32,077 bases of DNA, taken from Blastocatellia bacterium. Its GTDB lineage: Bacteria; Acidobacteriota; Blastocatellia; HR10; J050. The stretch spans positions 1 to 32,077 of the forward strand of contig JANWZE010000077.1 in NCBI GenBank assembly GCA_025054955.1, given 5' to 3'. Position 1 is the stretch's first letter. Each line of letters begins with the position of its first letter. Below the pieces are notes generated by a model. It had not been told where the DNA came from, ran no database searches, and saw only the letters and a program-made list of their open reading frames with translations. A program made the translations under genes and the position numbers. Shown here piece after piece: positions 17,064 to 26,233 of this stretch.

Positions 17064-17666
17064 TTATTGCAACAATTTTTCGCTCTGCTCAAGGCTCATG
17101 GGTGGTTCTTTTTTGTTCTTACGCTGCTCGCGTTTGAGTTTGAGTTCCTGTTCGCTTTCCCGCGCGTCCTGGTAGGCCACCTTCACATCTTCGATGATCT
17201 GCTCCAGCCGCTGGTTCGTGGCCGCATCAGAGATGCGCGAGCGGAGCGCCTCCAGTCGTGGCAGGTGCCGGCTCATATGTTCACAGAACAGCGTCAGCGC
17301 CTTGAGCATCTTTTCGTCCGACACACGGCGGTCATAGGCTTCTTCGACATTGACAATGACCTCTTCAATCGCGCGATGATAGTGATTGAGCCAATCGGCG
17401 CGCGTGCCCGAAGCAAGCGCGCCCCACTCCCGCTCCTCGCGCTTGAGCGCGGGCGATTGTGGGTCTTCCGCTGCCAACAACCGACGTTCGGCAATTTTCA
17501 TGAACGTCTTGACGCGCTGGTCAATCACTTGCGCGTTGCGCACATGCTCGACTTCTTCACTCGTCAAATAATCAATGGACGCCTGAGGCAAAATCAGCTC
17601 CGCCTCCCAAAGCGTACCCAGTAGGCTCATTGCAAGAAGTATGACCGCTGCTGGCGTGTAGATCAT
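17064..17666 (-). CDS. Secreted or membrane-anchored helical protein, DUF of unknown role
   Basis: 200 residues if started at the ATG at 17666. This begins MIYTPAAVILLAMSLLGTLW, a clear signal-like hydrophobic segment, then charged helices to the end. The frame stays open 54 codons further upstream, but that extension lacks secondary-structure character and overlaps the region before the divergent ABC gene, so I do not use it. From about residue 40 the protein is rich in Glu, Arg and Leu (SEEVEHVRNAQVIDQRVKTF; RLEALRSRISDAATNQRLEQ) and probably coiled coil. The C-terminal tail is basic (KREQRKNKKE). There is no Cys-based or catalytic motif. It may be a periplasmic helical-bundle protein. The start is uncertain because no strong ribosome site is visible. 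Confidence 0.65.
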   Translation of the reverse strand: MIYTPAAVILLAMSLLGTLWEAELILPQASIDYLTSEEVEHVRNAQVIDQRVKTFMKIAERRLLAAEDPQSPALKREEREWGALASGTRADWLNHYHRAIEEVIVNVEEAYDRRVSDEKMLKALTLFCEHMSRHLPRLEALRSRISDAATNQRLEQIIEDVKVAYQDARESEQELKLKREQRKNKKEPPMSLEQSEKLLQ

Positions 17667-17902
17667 AACCGCTGCACATGCTACGTAATGGGCATTTCGT
17701 TTGTCAACGACACCGGGATTGCTCAGGGCCAATTGGATCAATGCTCGGCGATCCGTCGAGCGCATCCCATCTGAACAACCGGCTGAGCCTGCCGCTTGGG
17801 TCAATGCAGTGGCTTGAGCGCATACCAATTAACAACAGACCACACGTCAGCGCCAACCACTTGCCAATCAATAGCCCTCCCAGCAAAATATCGGCTCGCA
17901 GC

Positions 17903-18679
17903 ATGATTGAGGTCTCAAACCTAACAAAGTGGTATGGCAGTCTGCTGGCTGTGAACGCTGTTTCGTTTCGCGTTGAACGGGGAGAAATTCTCGGCTATCT
18001 CGGCCCGAACGGGGCAGGCAAAAGCACAACGGTCAAAATGCTGACGGGCATTTTATCGCCATCAAGCGGCACGATCCTGATTGATGGGCAAGACCTGACA
18101 ACCAATCCGCTCGCTGTTAAGCAGCGCATGGGGTACGTGCCTGAAGCCGGCGGCTTGTACGAAAGTTTGACCGCTTATGAATTCCTTCAACTCGTTGGTC
18201 GGCTCTACCACCTGCCGGAGCCACTGCTGGAGTGGAGAGCGCAGCAGTTATGCCGGCTGTTTGGATTGGAGGCATTCCAGCATGAACGCTTGTCGGGACT
18301 TTCGAAGGGCATGAAGCAGAAAGTCTTGCTCAGCGCCGCATTGATTCATAATCCAGACATTCTGTTTCTGGATGAACCACTGAGCGGCCTTGATGCTACG
18401 ACGATGCTCATCATCAAAGAACTGCTCAGTCAACTGGCAGCCCGCGGCAAGACGATCTTTTATTGTTCGCACGTGCTGGACGTGGTTGAACGCATCTGCC
18501 GACGCGTCGTCATTCTTGACCGAGGCCGAATCATTGCCGATGCGCCGGTTGAACAATTGAAAGAAGTCACAGCCCAACAATCGCTGGAAGGTGTCTTTAG
18601 TCAACTGACCGAAGCAACTGACGCGAGCCAGGTGGCCCGCGCGTTGACCGAGATTATCGCTGGCGAGGCAGGCCCATGA
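17903..18679 (+). CDS. ABC transporter ATP-binding protein
   Basis: 258 residues from the ATG at 17903, where MIEVSNLTKWYGSLLAVNAV begins exactly as the family does. The frame extends 75 codons upstream but that part has no ABC character. Walker A is GPNGAGKST (34-42), the signature loop is LSKGMKQK (133-140) and Walker B is ILFLDEP with Glu158; the switch His is in YCSHVLDVVE. It resembles ABC-2 export ATPases (ABC-A type). It overlaps the permease gene by ATGA, so the two subunits are made together and should form a heteromeric or homodimeric exporter in the inner membrane. The substrate is unknown. Confidence 0.9.
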   Translation: MIEVSNLTKWYGSLLAVNAVSFRVERGEILGYLGPNGAGKSTTVKMLTGILSPSSGTILIDGQDLTTNPLAVKQRMGYVPEAGGLYESLTAYEFLQLVGRLYHLPEPLLEWRAQQLCRLFGLEAFQHERLSGLSKGMKQKVLLSAALIHNPDILFLDEPLSGLDATTMLIIKELLSQLAARGKTIFYCSHVLDVVERICRRVVILDRGRIIADAPVEQLKEVTAQQSLEGVFSQLTEATDASQVARALTEIIAGEAGP

Positions 18680-20391
18680 AAGCGCTGGAGAGTCTCGTCA
18701 ATCGGTTGATTCGCTGGCTCAGCGGCTGGCTCAGGCATGTCGGCGTTGACGCGGAGCAGTACCATGCTTTGCTGATTGCTTCGCTGAAAATGGACTTTCG
18801 CAGCGAGAACCTCATGCCGGACATCGGCAGACAACGCTCGACCGGCTCGGCGCTGGCCTGGACCGTTGGGCTCTACATGCTGTTTAGCGCCCTGCTTGCC
18901 TGGTTACTGACCTCGATACATCTTGAACGCGAGTTAGTGACCGGGTTGCTGATTTGCTACAGCATGTTCATGCTGGCCACGGCCATCCTGATCGAGTTTG
19001 GCGCAACGATCATCAATCCTAACGATCTGCCGTTCATTCGCTCGCGGCCTGTTTCCTCGCGCACATACTTTGCGGTCAAGTTTTCCAATCTCACTTTCTA
19101 CGTGCTCCTCTTCGGCGTGGCTTTGAATCTGCTTCCGGCGCTGATCGGAGCGCGCGCTGCCGACGTTTGGTGGTCATTTGCTCTGGCCTATTTTTTGGCA
19201 GCGATGCTGTCTTCGTTGTTCACGGCTGGTGTGATCGTCGCGCTCTATGATCTCTTGGCGCGATTGGTGAAACTGGAACGACTCAAGGATTTCGTCACCT
19301 ACGCGCAGATTGGTTTCTCATTTTCTCTTTTCTTCGGCTATCAAGCTCTGTATCAGTACGTCGAGGCGTGGCGTCGAGAAGGCGGAAGCCCAGTAGATAG
19401 CCTGTGGGCTATGTTCGTGCCGCCGTTTTGGTTTGCTGGCTTCATTGAAGTCTCACTTGGGCATATTGATCAGGCAACACTCATGCGAGCGACGGTGGCG
19501 CTGATGGCGGTCGCGCTGTGCGCTCTCATGCTGATCAAAAGCGTCGCCGTGGGCTATACGGAGCGCCAGCATCAGGCGACGCGCGACGCTGAACCGTTAC
19601 CGGCGCCGACCGGCTGGCTGCGGCAGCTCAGCGGCATCATCAGCCGGTGGGTTGATAGGGCTTTGCTTCGAGACGCGGAAGAACGCGCTGTCTACCACTT
19701 GATTCTGGCCATGCTGGCCCGCAGCCGAGGTCTCAAGTTGCGATTGTATCCAACGCTCGGCATGTCGCTGGCGTTACTCGTGCTCTACGTCTGGCAATAC
19801 AAGAAAGTGCCGATACCGCTTGATCACGCGCACCCCTTCTTTGCTTTGTGGTCGTTACTGGCATTCCCGCTTGCGGCCAGTGGTCTGTACAGTGTTTTGC
19901 CCTATTCAGATGAGCATCAGGGTCATTGGATTTTCCGCGTGGCTCCATTGCAGCGACCCGGGTGCGTGGTGGCTGCTATCAGCAAAGCGGCGCTGTTGGG
20001 ACTATTTCTCCCCTTGTGGACGATCAATACGCTGCTGCTCGTGTCTGTATGGCCGATGATGCTGGCAGTCTGGCATAGTCTCTATGGTCTGCTGTTGGGC
20101 TATCTGACATTGCAATTATTGTTGTTGGGATTTTCCACTTGGCCATTTTCACAACCATTCGGCAAGGGACAACAAAATGAACTCATCACGATGTCGCTTG
20201 TCGTGATGGTGATAATCGGCGCGCTTATTTTTGCGGTGCGATGGCTGGTCGCTGACTGGCTTACTATGTCCTGGCCAATGGCGCTGCTGGTCGTTACCTG
20301 CTGGGTGGTGGGCCGACTGAGCAGGCGTTTGTATGCCCGCCGGGTACAGCAGAAGGGTCAGGCCGCCGGGCTACAAGAGGCACTAGGCTGA
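18676..20391 (+). CDS. ABC-2-type exporter membrane subunit
   Basis: 571 residues with about a dozen hydrophobic segments, the first near 52-73 ([18 protein letters not shown]), then pairs around 79-105, 130-190 and 200-225, a break with a charged loop, and six more from about 355 to the end. The length is about twice that of a typical six-helix ABC-2 permease, so it may be a fused pair of half-units. The start overlaps the ATPase stop. The last nine bases overlap the end of the convergent tdk gene. No substrate-specific motif is visible, and no periplasmic binding protein is nearby, which fits export rather than uptake. Confidence 0.85.
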   Translation: MKALESLVNRLIRWLSGWLRHVGVDAEQYHALLIASLKMDFRSENLMPDIGRQRSTGSALAWTVGLYMLFSALLAWLLTSIHLERELVTGLLICYSMFMLATAILIEFGATIINPNDLPFIRSRPVSSRTYFAVKFSNLTFYVLLFGVALNLLPALIGARAADVWWSFALAYFLAAMLSSLFTAGVIVALYDLLARLVKLERLKDFVTYAQIGFSFSLFFGYQALYQYVEAWRREGGSPVDSLWAMFVPPFWFAGFIEVSLGHIDQATLMRATVALMAVALCALMLIKSVAVGYTERQHQATRDAEPLPAPTGWLRQLSGIISRWVDRALLRDAEERAVYHLILAMLARSRGLKLRLYPTLGMSLALLVLYVWQYKKVPIPLDHAHPFFALWSLLAFPLAASGLYSVLPYSDEHQGHWIFRVAPLQRPGCVVAAISKAALLGLFLPLWTINTLLLVSVWPMMLAVWHSLYGLLLGYLTLQLLLLGFSTWPFSQPFGKGQQNELITMSLVVMVIIGALIFAVRWLVADWLTMSWPMALLVVTCWVVGRLSRRLYARRVQQKGQAAGLQEALG

Positions 20392-20973
20392 TTCTGAGGC
20401 CGCTTTTGGCACAGCGACGCCGGGCACGAAACAACGCCGGCAACGCGCTTCATAAATGCCGCTCGCGCCGACCAACACGCGGTCGGTACTGGCGACAAGT
20501 CGTTGTGTGTAGTTCGCCGGATTGCCACACTGCACGCAGATAGCCAGTGTCTTGGTGATGTATTCGGCGATCGCCAGCAGTTGCGGCATGGGTTCAAATG
20601 GCTGGCCTAAGTAGTCCTGATCAAGCCCGGCCACAATGACGCGCTTGCCACGATTGGCCAACGTATTGCACACCTCGACCAAATCACTATCGAAAAATTG
20701 GCCTTCGTCAATGCCAACCACGTCCGTGTCTTCATGGACGCGCTGCATGATCTCAGCAGCCGAGTGGACAATATCGGCCTCCATGCGCATTTGACTGTGT
20801 GAGACGATTTGATGCTGATCGTAGCGCGCGTCAATGGCTGGCTTGAAAATCTGGACTTTTTGCCGAGCAATCTGCGCGCGCCGTAGACGCCGGATCAGCT
20901 CTTCGCTCTTGCCGCTGAACATGGCGCCACAGACCACCTCGATCCACCCCTGCTGACTTTTCATTACATTCAT
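20383..20973 (-). CDS. tdk: Thymidine kinase (type II)
   Basis: 196 residues, typical length. It phosphorylates thymidine with ATP in pyrimidine salvage. The P-loop is GAMFSGKS (16-23); the catalytic Glu is Glu90 in [10 protein letters not shown]; the structural zinc would be held by Cys146, Cys149 (CVQC) and Cys178, Cys181 (CRRC). The lasso loop region [15 protein letters not shown] is present. GAGGAG lies eight bases upstream of the ATG. It is transcribed divergently from the LeuA-like gene; its promoter lies in the shared 92 bp. Confidence 0.95.
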   Translation of the reverse strand: MNVMKSQQGWIEVVCGAMFSGKSEELIRRLRRAQIARQKVQIFKPAIDARYDQHQIVSHSQMRMEADIVHSAAEIMQRVHEDTDVVGIDEGQFFDSDLVEVCNTLANRGKRVIVAGLDQDYLGQPFEPMPQLLAIAEYITKTLAICVQCGNPANYTQRLVASTDRVLVGASGIYEARCRRCFVPGVAVPKAASESA

Positions 20974-21006
20974 GCTGATGTCTCCTCACATCGAAAATTG
21001 GCTTGG

Positions 21007-21035
21007 TTGACGGTTGACATTCTAGCGGGTTGAAT
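21007..21035 (+). promoter_or_regulatory. Promoter of the LeuA-like gene
   Basis: TTGACG (21007-21012), 17 bp and TTGAAT (21030-21035) fit a sigma-70 promoter; TTGACA at 21014 is a second possible -35. The start would be near 21042, only about 24 bases before the ATG at 21066. Confidence 0.35.
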
Positions 21036-21046
21036 TTGAAAATCAA
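21019..21046 (-). promoter_or_regulatory. Promoter of tdk
   Basis: On the minus strand TTGATT (21046-21041), 16 bp and TAGAAT (21024-21019) fit sigma-70. It overlaps the divergent promoter of the LeuA-like gene, so the two probably exclude each other. Confidence 0.4.
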
Positions 21047-21065
21047 CGGCGGCAGGGAGGAATAT

Positions 21066-22277
21066 ATGAACCAGAGCGCGCTCATCTACGATTGGAATGC
21101 TGTCGGTGGCGATGTCGCCCGATCACTGGACATCGAATTTGATGATGAAACGCTGCGCGATGGCCTGCAATCGCCATCCGTTCGCAATCCGACGATTGAG
21201 CAGAAACTAGAGATATTGCACCTGATGGCGCAATTGGGCATTGAAGCGGCGGATGTCGGCTTGCCTGGTGCCGGCCCGCACGTGGTGGCCGACGTAACCC
21301 GACTGGTCAAAGAAATTGCGGATGCGCGATTGCCAATCAAACCCAACTGCGCGGCCCGCACGGTGCGCGCTGACATTCTACCCATCATTGAAATTTCTCA
21401 AGCAACGGGTCTGGCGCTGGAGGTCGCAGCCTTCATCGGTTCCAGTCCGATTCGTCAGTATGTGGAAGATTGGCCGCTGGACATGATGCTGCGGGCGACA
21501 GAAGAAGCTGTCTCGCTAGCCGTCAAAAATGGGCTTTCTGTTTCCTACGTGACCGAAGATACCACGCGGGCCCATCCCGATACGTTGCGCCGATTGTACA
21601 AGACGGCGATTGAATGCGGCGCCTATCGCGTGGTGATTGCTGATACGGTTGGGCACGCCACGCCGCGCGGCGCGGCAGCCGTAGTGTCATTCATCAAGCG
21701 CATCATCGCCGAAACGGGCGAGCCGGTCAAAGTGGATTGGCATGGTCACAATGATCGCGGGTTGGGCGTGATCAATGCCATTGCCGCTATTGAAGCTGGC
21801 GCTCAGCGCGTTCATGCCACTGCCTTAGGCATTGGCGAGCGTTGCGGCAATGTGCCGATGGACCAATTGCTCATCAACCTGCAATTGATGGGGTACATTG
21901 ATCGTGACTTATCCAAGCTATTGAACTACTGCCAGGCCGTGTCGCGCGCCTGCGGTGTGCCAATTCCCTGTAACTATCCGGCGCTGGGGCGCGACGCGTT
22001 TCGCACGGCCACTGGCGTCCATGCCGCCGCTGTGATCAAAGCCTACAAGAAACGTGACGCACATCTGGCCAACATCGTTTATTCGGGCGTGCCGGCTCAC
22101 TTGTTTGGCCTGGAGCAGATCATCGAAATCGGCCCTGTCAGCGGACGATCTAATGTGATCTACTGGCTGGCCAAACGCGGCATTGAACCGACCGAGGAGC
22201 GCGTCGGACGCATCTTCGATCGCGCCAAGCGATCCACGACCGTGTTGACAGAAGAAGAAGTCCTCGAACTTGTATAG
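21066..22277 (+). CDS. Short isopropylmalate/homocitrate synthase-like enzyme (DRE-TIM metallolyase)
   Basis: 403 residues from the ATG at 21066, preceded by AGGGAGGA; an ATG 12 codons upstream has no ribosome site. The DRE-TIM barrel is clear: DDETLRDGLQSPSVRN at the N-terminus supplies the Asp/Arg ligands, and WHGHNDRGLG gives the metal-binding His226 and His228, with GIGERCGNVPMDQLLINLQL later. The C-terminal regulatory domain of LeuA is missing, so the length fits homocitrate synthase, citramalate synthase or the short LeuA2 type. The motif DGLQ differs from the DGEQ found in the full-length leuA at 28385. It condenses an acyl-CoA with a 2-oxo acid, but the exact substrate cannot be decided here. 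An M20 peptidase follows 14 bp downstream. Confidence 0.85.
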   Translation: MNQSALIYDWNAVGGDVARSLDIEFDDETLRDGLQSPSVRNPTIEQKLEILHLMAQLGIEAADVGLPGAGPHVVADVTRLVKEIADARLPIKPNCAARTVRADILPIIEISQATGLALEVAAFIGSSPIRQYVEDWPLDMMLRATEEAVSLAVKNGLSVSYVTEDTTRAHPDTLRRLYKTAIECGAYRVVIADTVGHATPRGAAAVVSFIKRIIAETGEPVKVDWHGHNDRGLGVINAIAAIEAGAQRVHATALGIGERCGNVPMDQLLINLQLMGYIDRDLSKLLNYCQAVSRACGVPIPCNYPALGRDAFRTATGVHAAAVIKAYKKRDAHLANIVYSGVPAHLFGLEQIIEIGPVSGRSNVIYWLAKRGIEPTEERVGRIFDRAKRSTTVLTEEEVLELV

Positions 22278-22291
22278 CGCAGTAAGGAACC

Positions 22292-23512
22292 TTGAAGAAC
22301 GCACCTGATTCGGCCTTGCTCACATCTGCCTCTGCCGATCATCGGCTGATTCAACGCGCTTTCGCAATGATTGACGCGACGGCCGAGCAGGTGACGCAAG
22401 AGCAGATCACGATTTGTGAGATTCCGGCGCCGCCGTTTGGCGAGCAGCGGCGCGCTGCCTATTTTGAGCAACGATTTCGCCAACTGGGACTGAGCGCCGT
22501 TCATCAGGATGCGGCTGGCAACGTCATCGGGGTGTGGCCAGGCGTTGCCGAGCGCCCCATAGTGGTCGTCTCGGCTCATCTGGATACCGTGTTTGCAGCA
22601 GAGGTGGACACGCGCGTCGAACAGCGCAACGGTCGGCTATACGCGCCGGGCATCGGCGACAATGCCTGTGGGCTAGCCGCGCTCCTGGCGCTGATTCACG
22701 TGATGCAACAGAGCGAAATGCTCGTCAACGGCAGGGTCGTCTTTCTGGCCACCGTCGGGGAGGAAGGCGAAGGCAATCTGCGTGGCGTGCGTCACTTCTT
22801 TAGCCACAGCCTATGGGCTGGGCGCGTTGATGCGTTTGTCTCACTGGACGGTCATGGCGTCGAACGGATTGTCCATCAAGCGCTCGGCTCACGCCGGTAT
22901 CGGGTGACATTCACCGGGCCGGGCGGACATAGCTGGAGCGATTTTGGACTGGTCAATCCCATCCACGCGCTCTCCAGCGCCGTGCGTGAATTGGTCAAAT
23001 ATCCGCTGCCTCAACAACCGCGCACGAGTCTCAACGTGGGTCGCATCTGCGGCGGCCAATCAGTCAATGCGATTCCGCAATCGGCAACTATGGACGTGGA
23101 CGCTCGCTCAACCTCGCAAGATGAACTGGAGCGTATCGAGCTGTTTTTACACGCCACCGTTGAAGCGGCGGCGCAGCAAGAAAATCAGCGGTGCGCCGGC
23201 ACGGGCACGTGCCTGCAAACGATGATTGAGCGGCTCGGTGAACGTCCAACCGGCCAGACACCTGTGGAGTCCCATCTTGTCCAGGCAGCCGTACGAGCAA
23301 CGCGAGCGATTGGTATTGAACCGACCTTCGAGTGCGCTTCGACCGATAGTAATTTGCCAATCTCATTGGGTATTCCGGCGATCACGCTCGGCGCCGGCGG
23401 CAACGGTGGCCAGTCGCATACGCTCGATGAATGGTATGATCCGACTGACCGTGAGCTGGGAATCAAACGCGCGCTGCTCTTGTTGATGGAGCTGGTCGGA
23501 CGGCAAAGTTGA
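22292..23512 (+). CDS. M20-family metallopeptidase
   Basis: 406 residues. The M20 catalytic set is complete: SAHLDTV with metal ligand His96 and Asp98, GIGDNACGLAALLAL with bridging Asp123, GEEGEGN with the base/ligand Glu157-Glu158, LDGHG with Asp186, and a final His in GGQSHTLDEW. The dimerisation-domain motif GGHSWSDFG is also seen. The chosen start is a TTG at 22292 with AAGGA just upstream; the next ATG (MIDATAEQ) would remove part of the first helix. It may be a dipeptidase, tripeptidase or an N-acyl amino acid hydrolase. Coupling to a homocitrate/isopropylmalate synthase-like gene suggests amino-acid metabolism. Specificity is not readable. Confidence 0.85.
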   Translation: MKNAPDSALLTSASADHRLIQRAFAMIDATAEQVTQEQITICEIPAPPFGEQRRAAYFEQRFRQLGLSAVHQDAAGNVIGVWPGVAERPIVVVSAHLDTVFAAEVDTRVEQRNGRLYAPGIGDNACGLAALLALIHVMQQSEMLVNGRVVFLATVGEEGEGNLRGVRHFFSHSLWAGRVDAFVSLDGHGVERIVHQALGSRRYRVTFTGPGGHSWSDFGLVNPIHALSSAVRELVKYPLPQQPRTSLNVGRICGGQSVNAIPQSATMDVDARSTSQDELERIELFLHATVEAAAQQENQRCAGTGTCLQTMIERLGERPTGQTPVESHLVQAAVRATRAIGIEPTFECASTDSNLPISLGIPAITLGAGGNGGQSHTLDEWYDPTDRELGIKRALLLLMELVGRQS

Positions 23513-23520
23513 AACAGCTT

Positions 23521-23626
23521 GTGACAAACGGGTGGACGGCCATTCCTGCCGATGACGACTTCCGGCGCATGTTTCTATTTTGCTTGTTCGGTGACAAACA
23601 GGCGGGCAGTCATTCCTGAAGATGAC
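23521..23626. repeat. Pair of ~36-bp imperfect direct repeats, offset 70 bp
   Basis: GTGACAAACGGGTGGACGGC and on at 23521-23556 recur at 23591-23626 with about 7 mismatches in 36. The 34 bases between are unrelated. The 429-base gap from 23513 to 23941 contains no gene I can support: this pair, then a dispersed-repeat copy at 23873. Confidence 0.45.
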
Positions 23627-23872
23627 CGGCGCAGCGACACCCACTGATGAACCAGCGCCACGCAGGCATCATTGACAAGGGGATGGTGAGGAAGAATGCC
23701 CGCGTAGCCGAGCAGCTCAATCCTTTCGTCTGTGTGTCTCAGTGCGGGCTGTCAGGAGTTGGTTGGAGGGGTGATAAATGAGTCAGCACCGGTTCAAACT
23801 GATCGAAGCGTCCTGAATGGACGCAACCGATTTCAACGGTTGCAGCGATTTCCAATGGCCTTGGCTTGCAGG

Positions 23873-23944
23873 CCTCACATCTTGCAGGCTGCTGCACAGT
23901 GGGAGCGTGCGCTTCCAGCATAAGTTCATTCGCCAACTGCTCTA
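23873..23944. repeat. Dispersed hairpin-containing repeat, copy 2
   Basis: See the copy at 79-149. It carries the hairpin TGGGAGCG-TG-CGCTTCCA and, upstream of it, a direct repeat CTTGCAGGC spaced by seven bases. Its end coincides with the stop codon (complement of CTA at 23942-23944) of the anti-sigma-like gene, so the element starts at the very end of that reading frame. Confidence 0.5.
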
Positions 23945-24598
23945 ATGCCTGAGGACATCGAGCGCGACAATAACCTGGCGGCCTCCCAACTCAAAGCTCA
24001 ACGTGTAGATTCCTTCCGGCACGCCATCTATCACGAATTCACCCCATTCGTTCATTCGCGTGTCGAGCACTATCCGGTCTCCCTGCAAAAGCCGCACGGG
24101 CGCCCCACACAGCGGCACGCCTTCCGCCTCCAGCGGCAGCGATTGACCGATAATCGCGACCCCTTGCCGACCCTCGTGATAGTCGAACAAAAGATCAATG
24201 TCATACTGGCCGGCGCGATAAAGCATCTGTCGTGACATGGCATCCGTGCCACGAAAACCGAGCAATCGCTCATCAGCCCAACTATCCACCAGCAACAACG
24301 CCGGCGCTTGCTCCGTCTGGTTTGCCGATTGGCTACCCAAACGCCACGCAAACAGGCGTTGGACACTGCGCGTGAGCCAGGCCGGGGGAGCTAGCAGCTC
24401 TCGTCGCTCAGCAGCAGCCACAACTCGCTGGAGCTGAGCCAATAACTGCCGACACTTTTCACAACAGCCTAAATGCGCATGAATGGGCTGAGCCTCGCTG
24501 GCCGGCAACGTCTCTTGAACCAAACTTAACAATTGCTCACAGGCCACACACCCGGTCGCATCAACGTTTGGCTCCGGTCCAATGATCTGTGCGTCCAT
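23942..24598 (-). CDS. Second zinc-finger anti-sigma-like protein, paralogue of the 8155 gene
   Basis: 218 residues with AGGAGG eight bases upstream of the ATG. The N-terminal zinc finger has CVAC (Cys17, Cys20) and HAHLGCCEKC, with the canonical HxxxCxxC spacing. The C-terminal domain matches the paralogue motif by motif: LLGFRG, LYRAGQYDIDLL, AIIGQSLP, RMNEWGEFVIDGVPEGIYTL. Unlike the first copy it has no sigma or CHAT gene beside it; upstream on the same strand is an NtrC-type regulator (151 bp gap). No membrane segment is seen. It may bind a sigma factor encoded elsewhere. Duplication is clear; function is inferred from the zinc finger. Confidence 0.8.
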   Translation of the reverse strand: MDAQIIGPEPNVDATGCVACEQLLSLVQETLPASEAQPIHAHLGCCEKCRQLLAQLQRVVAAAERRELLAPPAWLTRSVQRLFAWRLGSQSANQTEQAPALLLVDSWADERLLGFRGTDAMSRQMLYRAGQYDIDLLFDYHEGRQGVAIIGQSLPLEAEGVPLCGAPVRLLQGDRIVLDTRMNEWGEFVIDGVPEGIYTLSFELGGRQVIVALDVLRH

Positions 24599-24749
24599 CG
24601 CATTTCCTCCTAACGAACATGAAAAGAACCCAATGCCAACGCAGGCTCTTTCAATGTGCGCTTCTATTATCTCATGAACGGTGCCAGAAAAACGATTCGT
24701 AGAATTACTGATCAGCTTGCGGAATTATACCTAAGCTTATCGGGATGCC

Positions 24750-26138
24750 CTATCGGGCGGAGAGGTTAAACTTTTTCATCCGACGCCATAATGTGACGCG
24801 ACTGATACCCAGCTCGCGAGCAGCCTGATCCAGGTTGCCGCGATGACGGTTGATCGCGTCCTGGATGAGTGCCCGCTCTCTGGCCGCTAAGACTTCAAGT
24901 CGTGGGATGGAAGCACTGTTGGTTTGGTGCTCCGCCGGCGCTTGCCCAAGCGCCAGTTTCTGCCAGGCCAGCTCGCGCACACGCAACGGCAATGCGCTGA
25001 CGGTGATGAGGGGATCTGTACATACGGCCACCGCCTGCTCAATGATGTGCTTCAACTCGCGGACGTTCCCCGGATAGTCATAGGCTAACAAAACCCGCAA
25101 CGCCTCCGGCTCAATTCCGCGAATCGGTTTACCGTCGCGCCGGCTGTACCGCTGCAAAAAGAATTCGGCCAGCAGTGGAATGTCGCTGCGCCGGGCTCGC
25201 AGCGGCGGCACATGAATCGAGACAACATTGAGCCGGTAGTAAAGGTCTTCACGAAAGTGACGCTGAGCAATAGCCCGCAGCAGGTCGTGGTTGGTCGCCG
25301 CAATGATGCGCACGTCGGCTGTGATCGTTTGATTCTCTCCCAACCGGCGAATTGTGTGATCTTCGAGCACGCGCAGTAGCTTGGCCTGCACGCCGAGCGG
25401 CATCGCGCCAATTTCATCCAGGAAGAATGTGCCGCCATGCGCTTCCTGAATCAATCCGATGCGATCTGCCGTGGCTCCGGTGAATGCACCCTTGACGTGA
25501 CCGAACAACTCGCTTTCCAGCAATTGTTCGGGGAAGGCAGCGCAGTTGATAGAAACGAACGGTTTGTCGGCGCGGCGGCTCAATTGATGTATCAGCCGCG
25601 CGATGAGGTCTTTTCCAACGCCGGTTTCACCCGTGACCAACACGGTGCTCTCAGTGGGCGCCACCTGCTTGACTTTGCTTAATACATCGGCTAGCTCCTG
25701 CGAGACCCCAATAACCGACTCCAACCCGATTCGCTGGTGAACGGCGCCGGCGCAATGCTCATCGAGCTGATTCACGGAGCGCTTTTGCAAAATGGAGTGC
25801 ACCCGCTTGAGTAGCTCGTCGCGACCAAACGGCTTGCATAGGTAATCACAAGCGCCGAGCTTCATGGCTTCGACGGCTGAATCAATAGAAGCAAAGCCTG
25901 TGATAATCATGACGGGCAAGCGAGGCTGCATCACGCGCACACGTTGCAGCAGGCTGAGACCCGACATGACGGGCATTTTCCAGTCAGCAATGACCAAATC
26001 GTATTCAGCGAGCTGGATGAGTTGTAGCGCTTGTTGTCCATTGGACGCTGCCGTGACCTGAAACCCTTCTGTTTCCAGCACACGAGTCAGCATCTGCCCA
26101 ATCTGCGGTTCATCATCAACGACCAGAATGCGCGGCAT
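24750..26138 (-). CDS. NtrC-family sigma-54-dependent response regulator
   Basis: 462 residues in the usual order. Receiver at 1-117: VVDDEPQ with Asp8/Asp9, phospho-acceptor Asp52 in VIADWKMP, Thr80 and Lys102 in LCKPF. AAA+ domain: Walker A GETGVGKD (170-177), GAFTGA at 217-222, which contacts sigma-54, and RIIAATNHDL as sensor I. The end has a Fis-type helix-turn-helix (LDQAARELGISRVTLWRRMK). All catalytic and sigma-54 contact motifs are intact. No cognate kinase is adjacent; the hybrid kinase at 11759 is a candidate only by presence. It would activate sigma-54 promoters elsewhere, since none is convincing in this window. A consensus -10 lies upstream. Confidence 0.95.
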   Translation of the reverse strand: MPRILVVDDEPQIGQMLTRVLETEGFQVTAASNGQQALQLIQLAEYDLVIADWKMPVMSGLSLLQRVRVMQPRLPVMIITGFASIDSAVEAMKLGACDYLCKPFGRDELLKRVHSILQKRSVNQLDEHCAGAVHQRIGLESVIGVSQELADVLSKVKQVAPTESTVLVTGETGVGKDLIARLIHQLSRRADKPFVSINCAAFPEQLLESELFGHVKGAFTGATADRIGLIQEAHGGTFFLDEIGAMPLGVQAKLLRVLEDHTIRRLGENQTITADVRIIAATNHDLLRAIAQRHFREDLYYRLNVVSIHVPPLRARRSDIPLLAEFFLQRYSRRDGKPIRGIEPEALRVLLAYDYPGNVRELKHIIEQAVAVCTDPLITVSALPLRVRELAWQKLALGQAPAEHQTNSASIPRLEVLAARERALIQDAINRHRGNLDQAARELGISRVTLWRRMKKFNLSAR

Positions 26139-26185
26139 ACATACTTCGTCCTGCGGCCAGAGGCGCTCAACTCGGTGCTGGCTCC

Positions 26186-26214
26186 ATTATAAACCGAAGT
26201 GGGAAAAACTCAAA
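26186..26214 (-). promoter_or_regulatory. Promoter of the NtrC-type regulator
   Basis: A perfect TATAAT -10 lies at 26191-26186 on the minus strand, in the 95-bp gap after leuB. The -35 (about 26214-26209, TTTGAG) is weak. The leader to the ATG at 26138 would be about 40 bases. Confidence 0.45.
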
Positions 26215-26233
26215 GGCAAGCCTCAATCTTGGA

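Noticed and set aside
17678-17902. 75-codon N-terminal extension of the ABC ATPase
   Set aside because: The ABC domain starts at MIEVSNLTKW; the extension has no domain and no ribosome site.
17704-17904. 66-residue minus-strand frame with a hydrophobic N-terminus
   Set aside because: Its ATG overlaps the ATG of the ABC gene, leaving no room for a promoter, and no ribosome site is visible. It might be real but is not supported.
24669-24690. TGGCAC with a sigma-54-like look upstream of the second anti-sigma-like gene (minus strand)
   Set aside because: The -24 GG is followed at the right distance by GA, not the required GC, so it is not a convincing sigma-54 promoter despite the NtrC-type neighbour.
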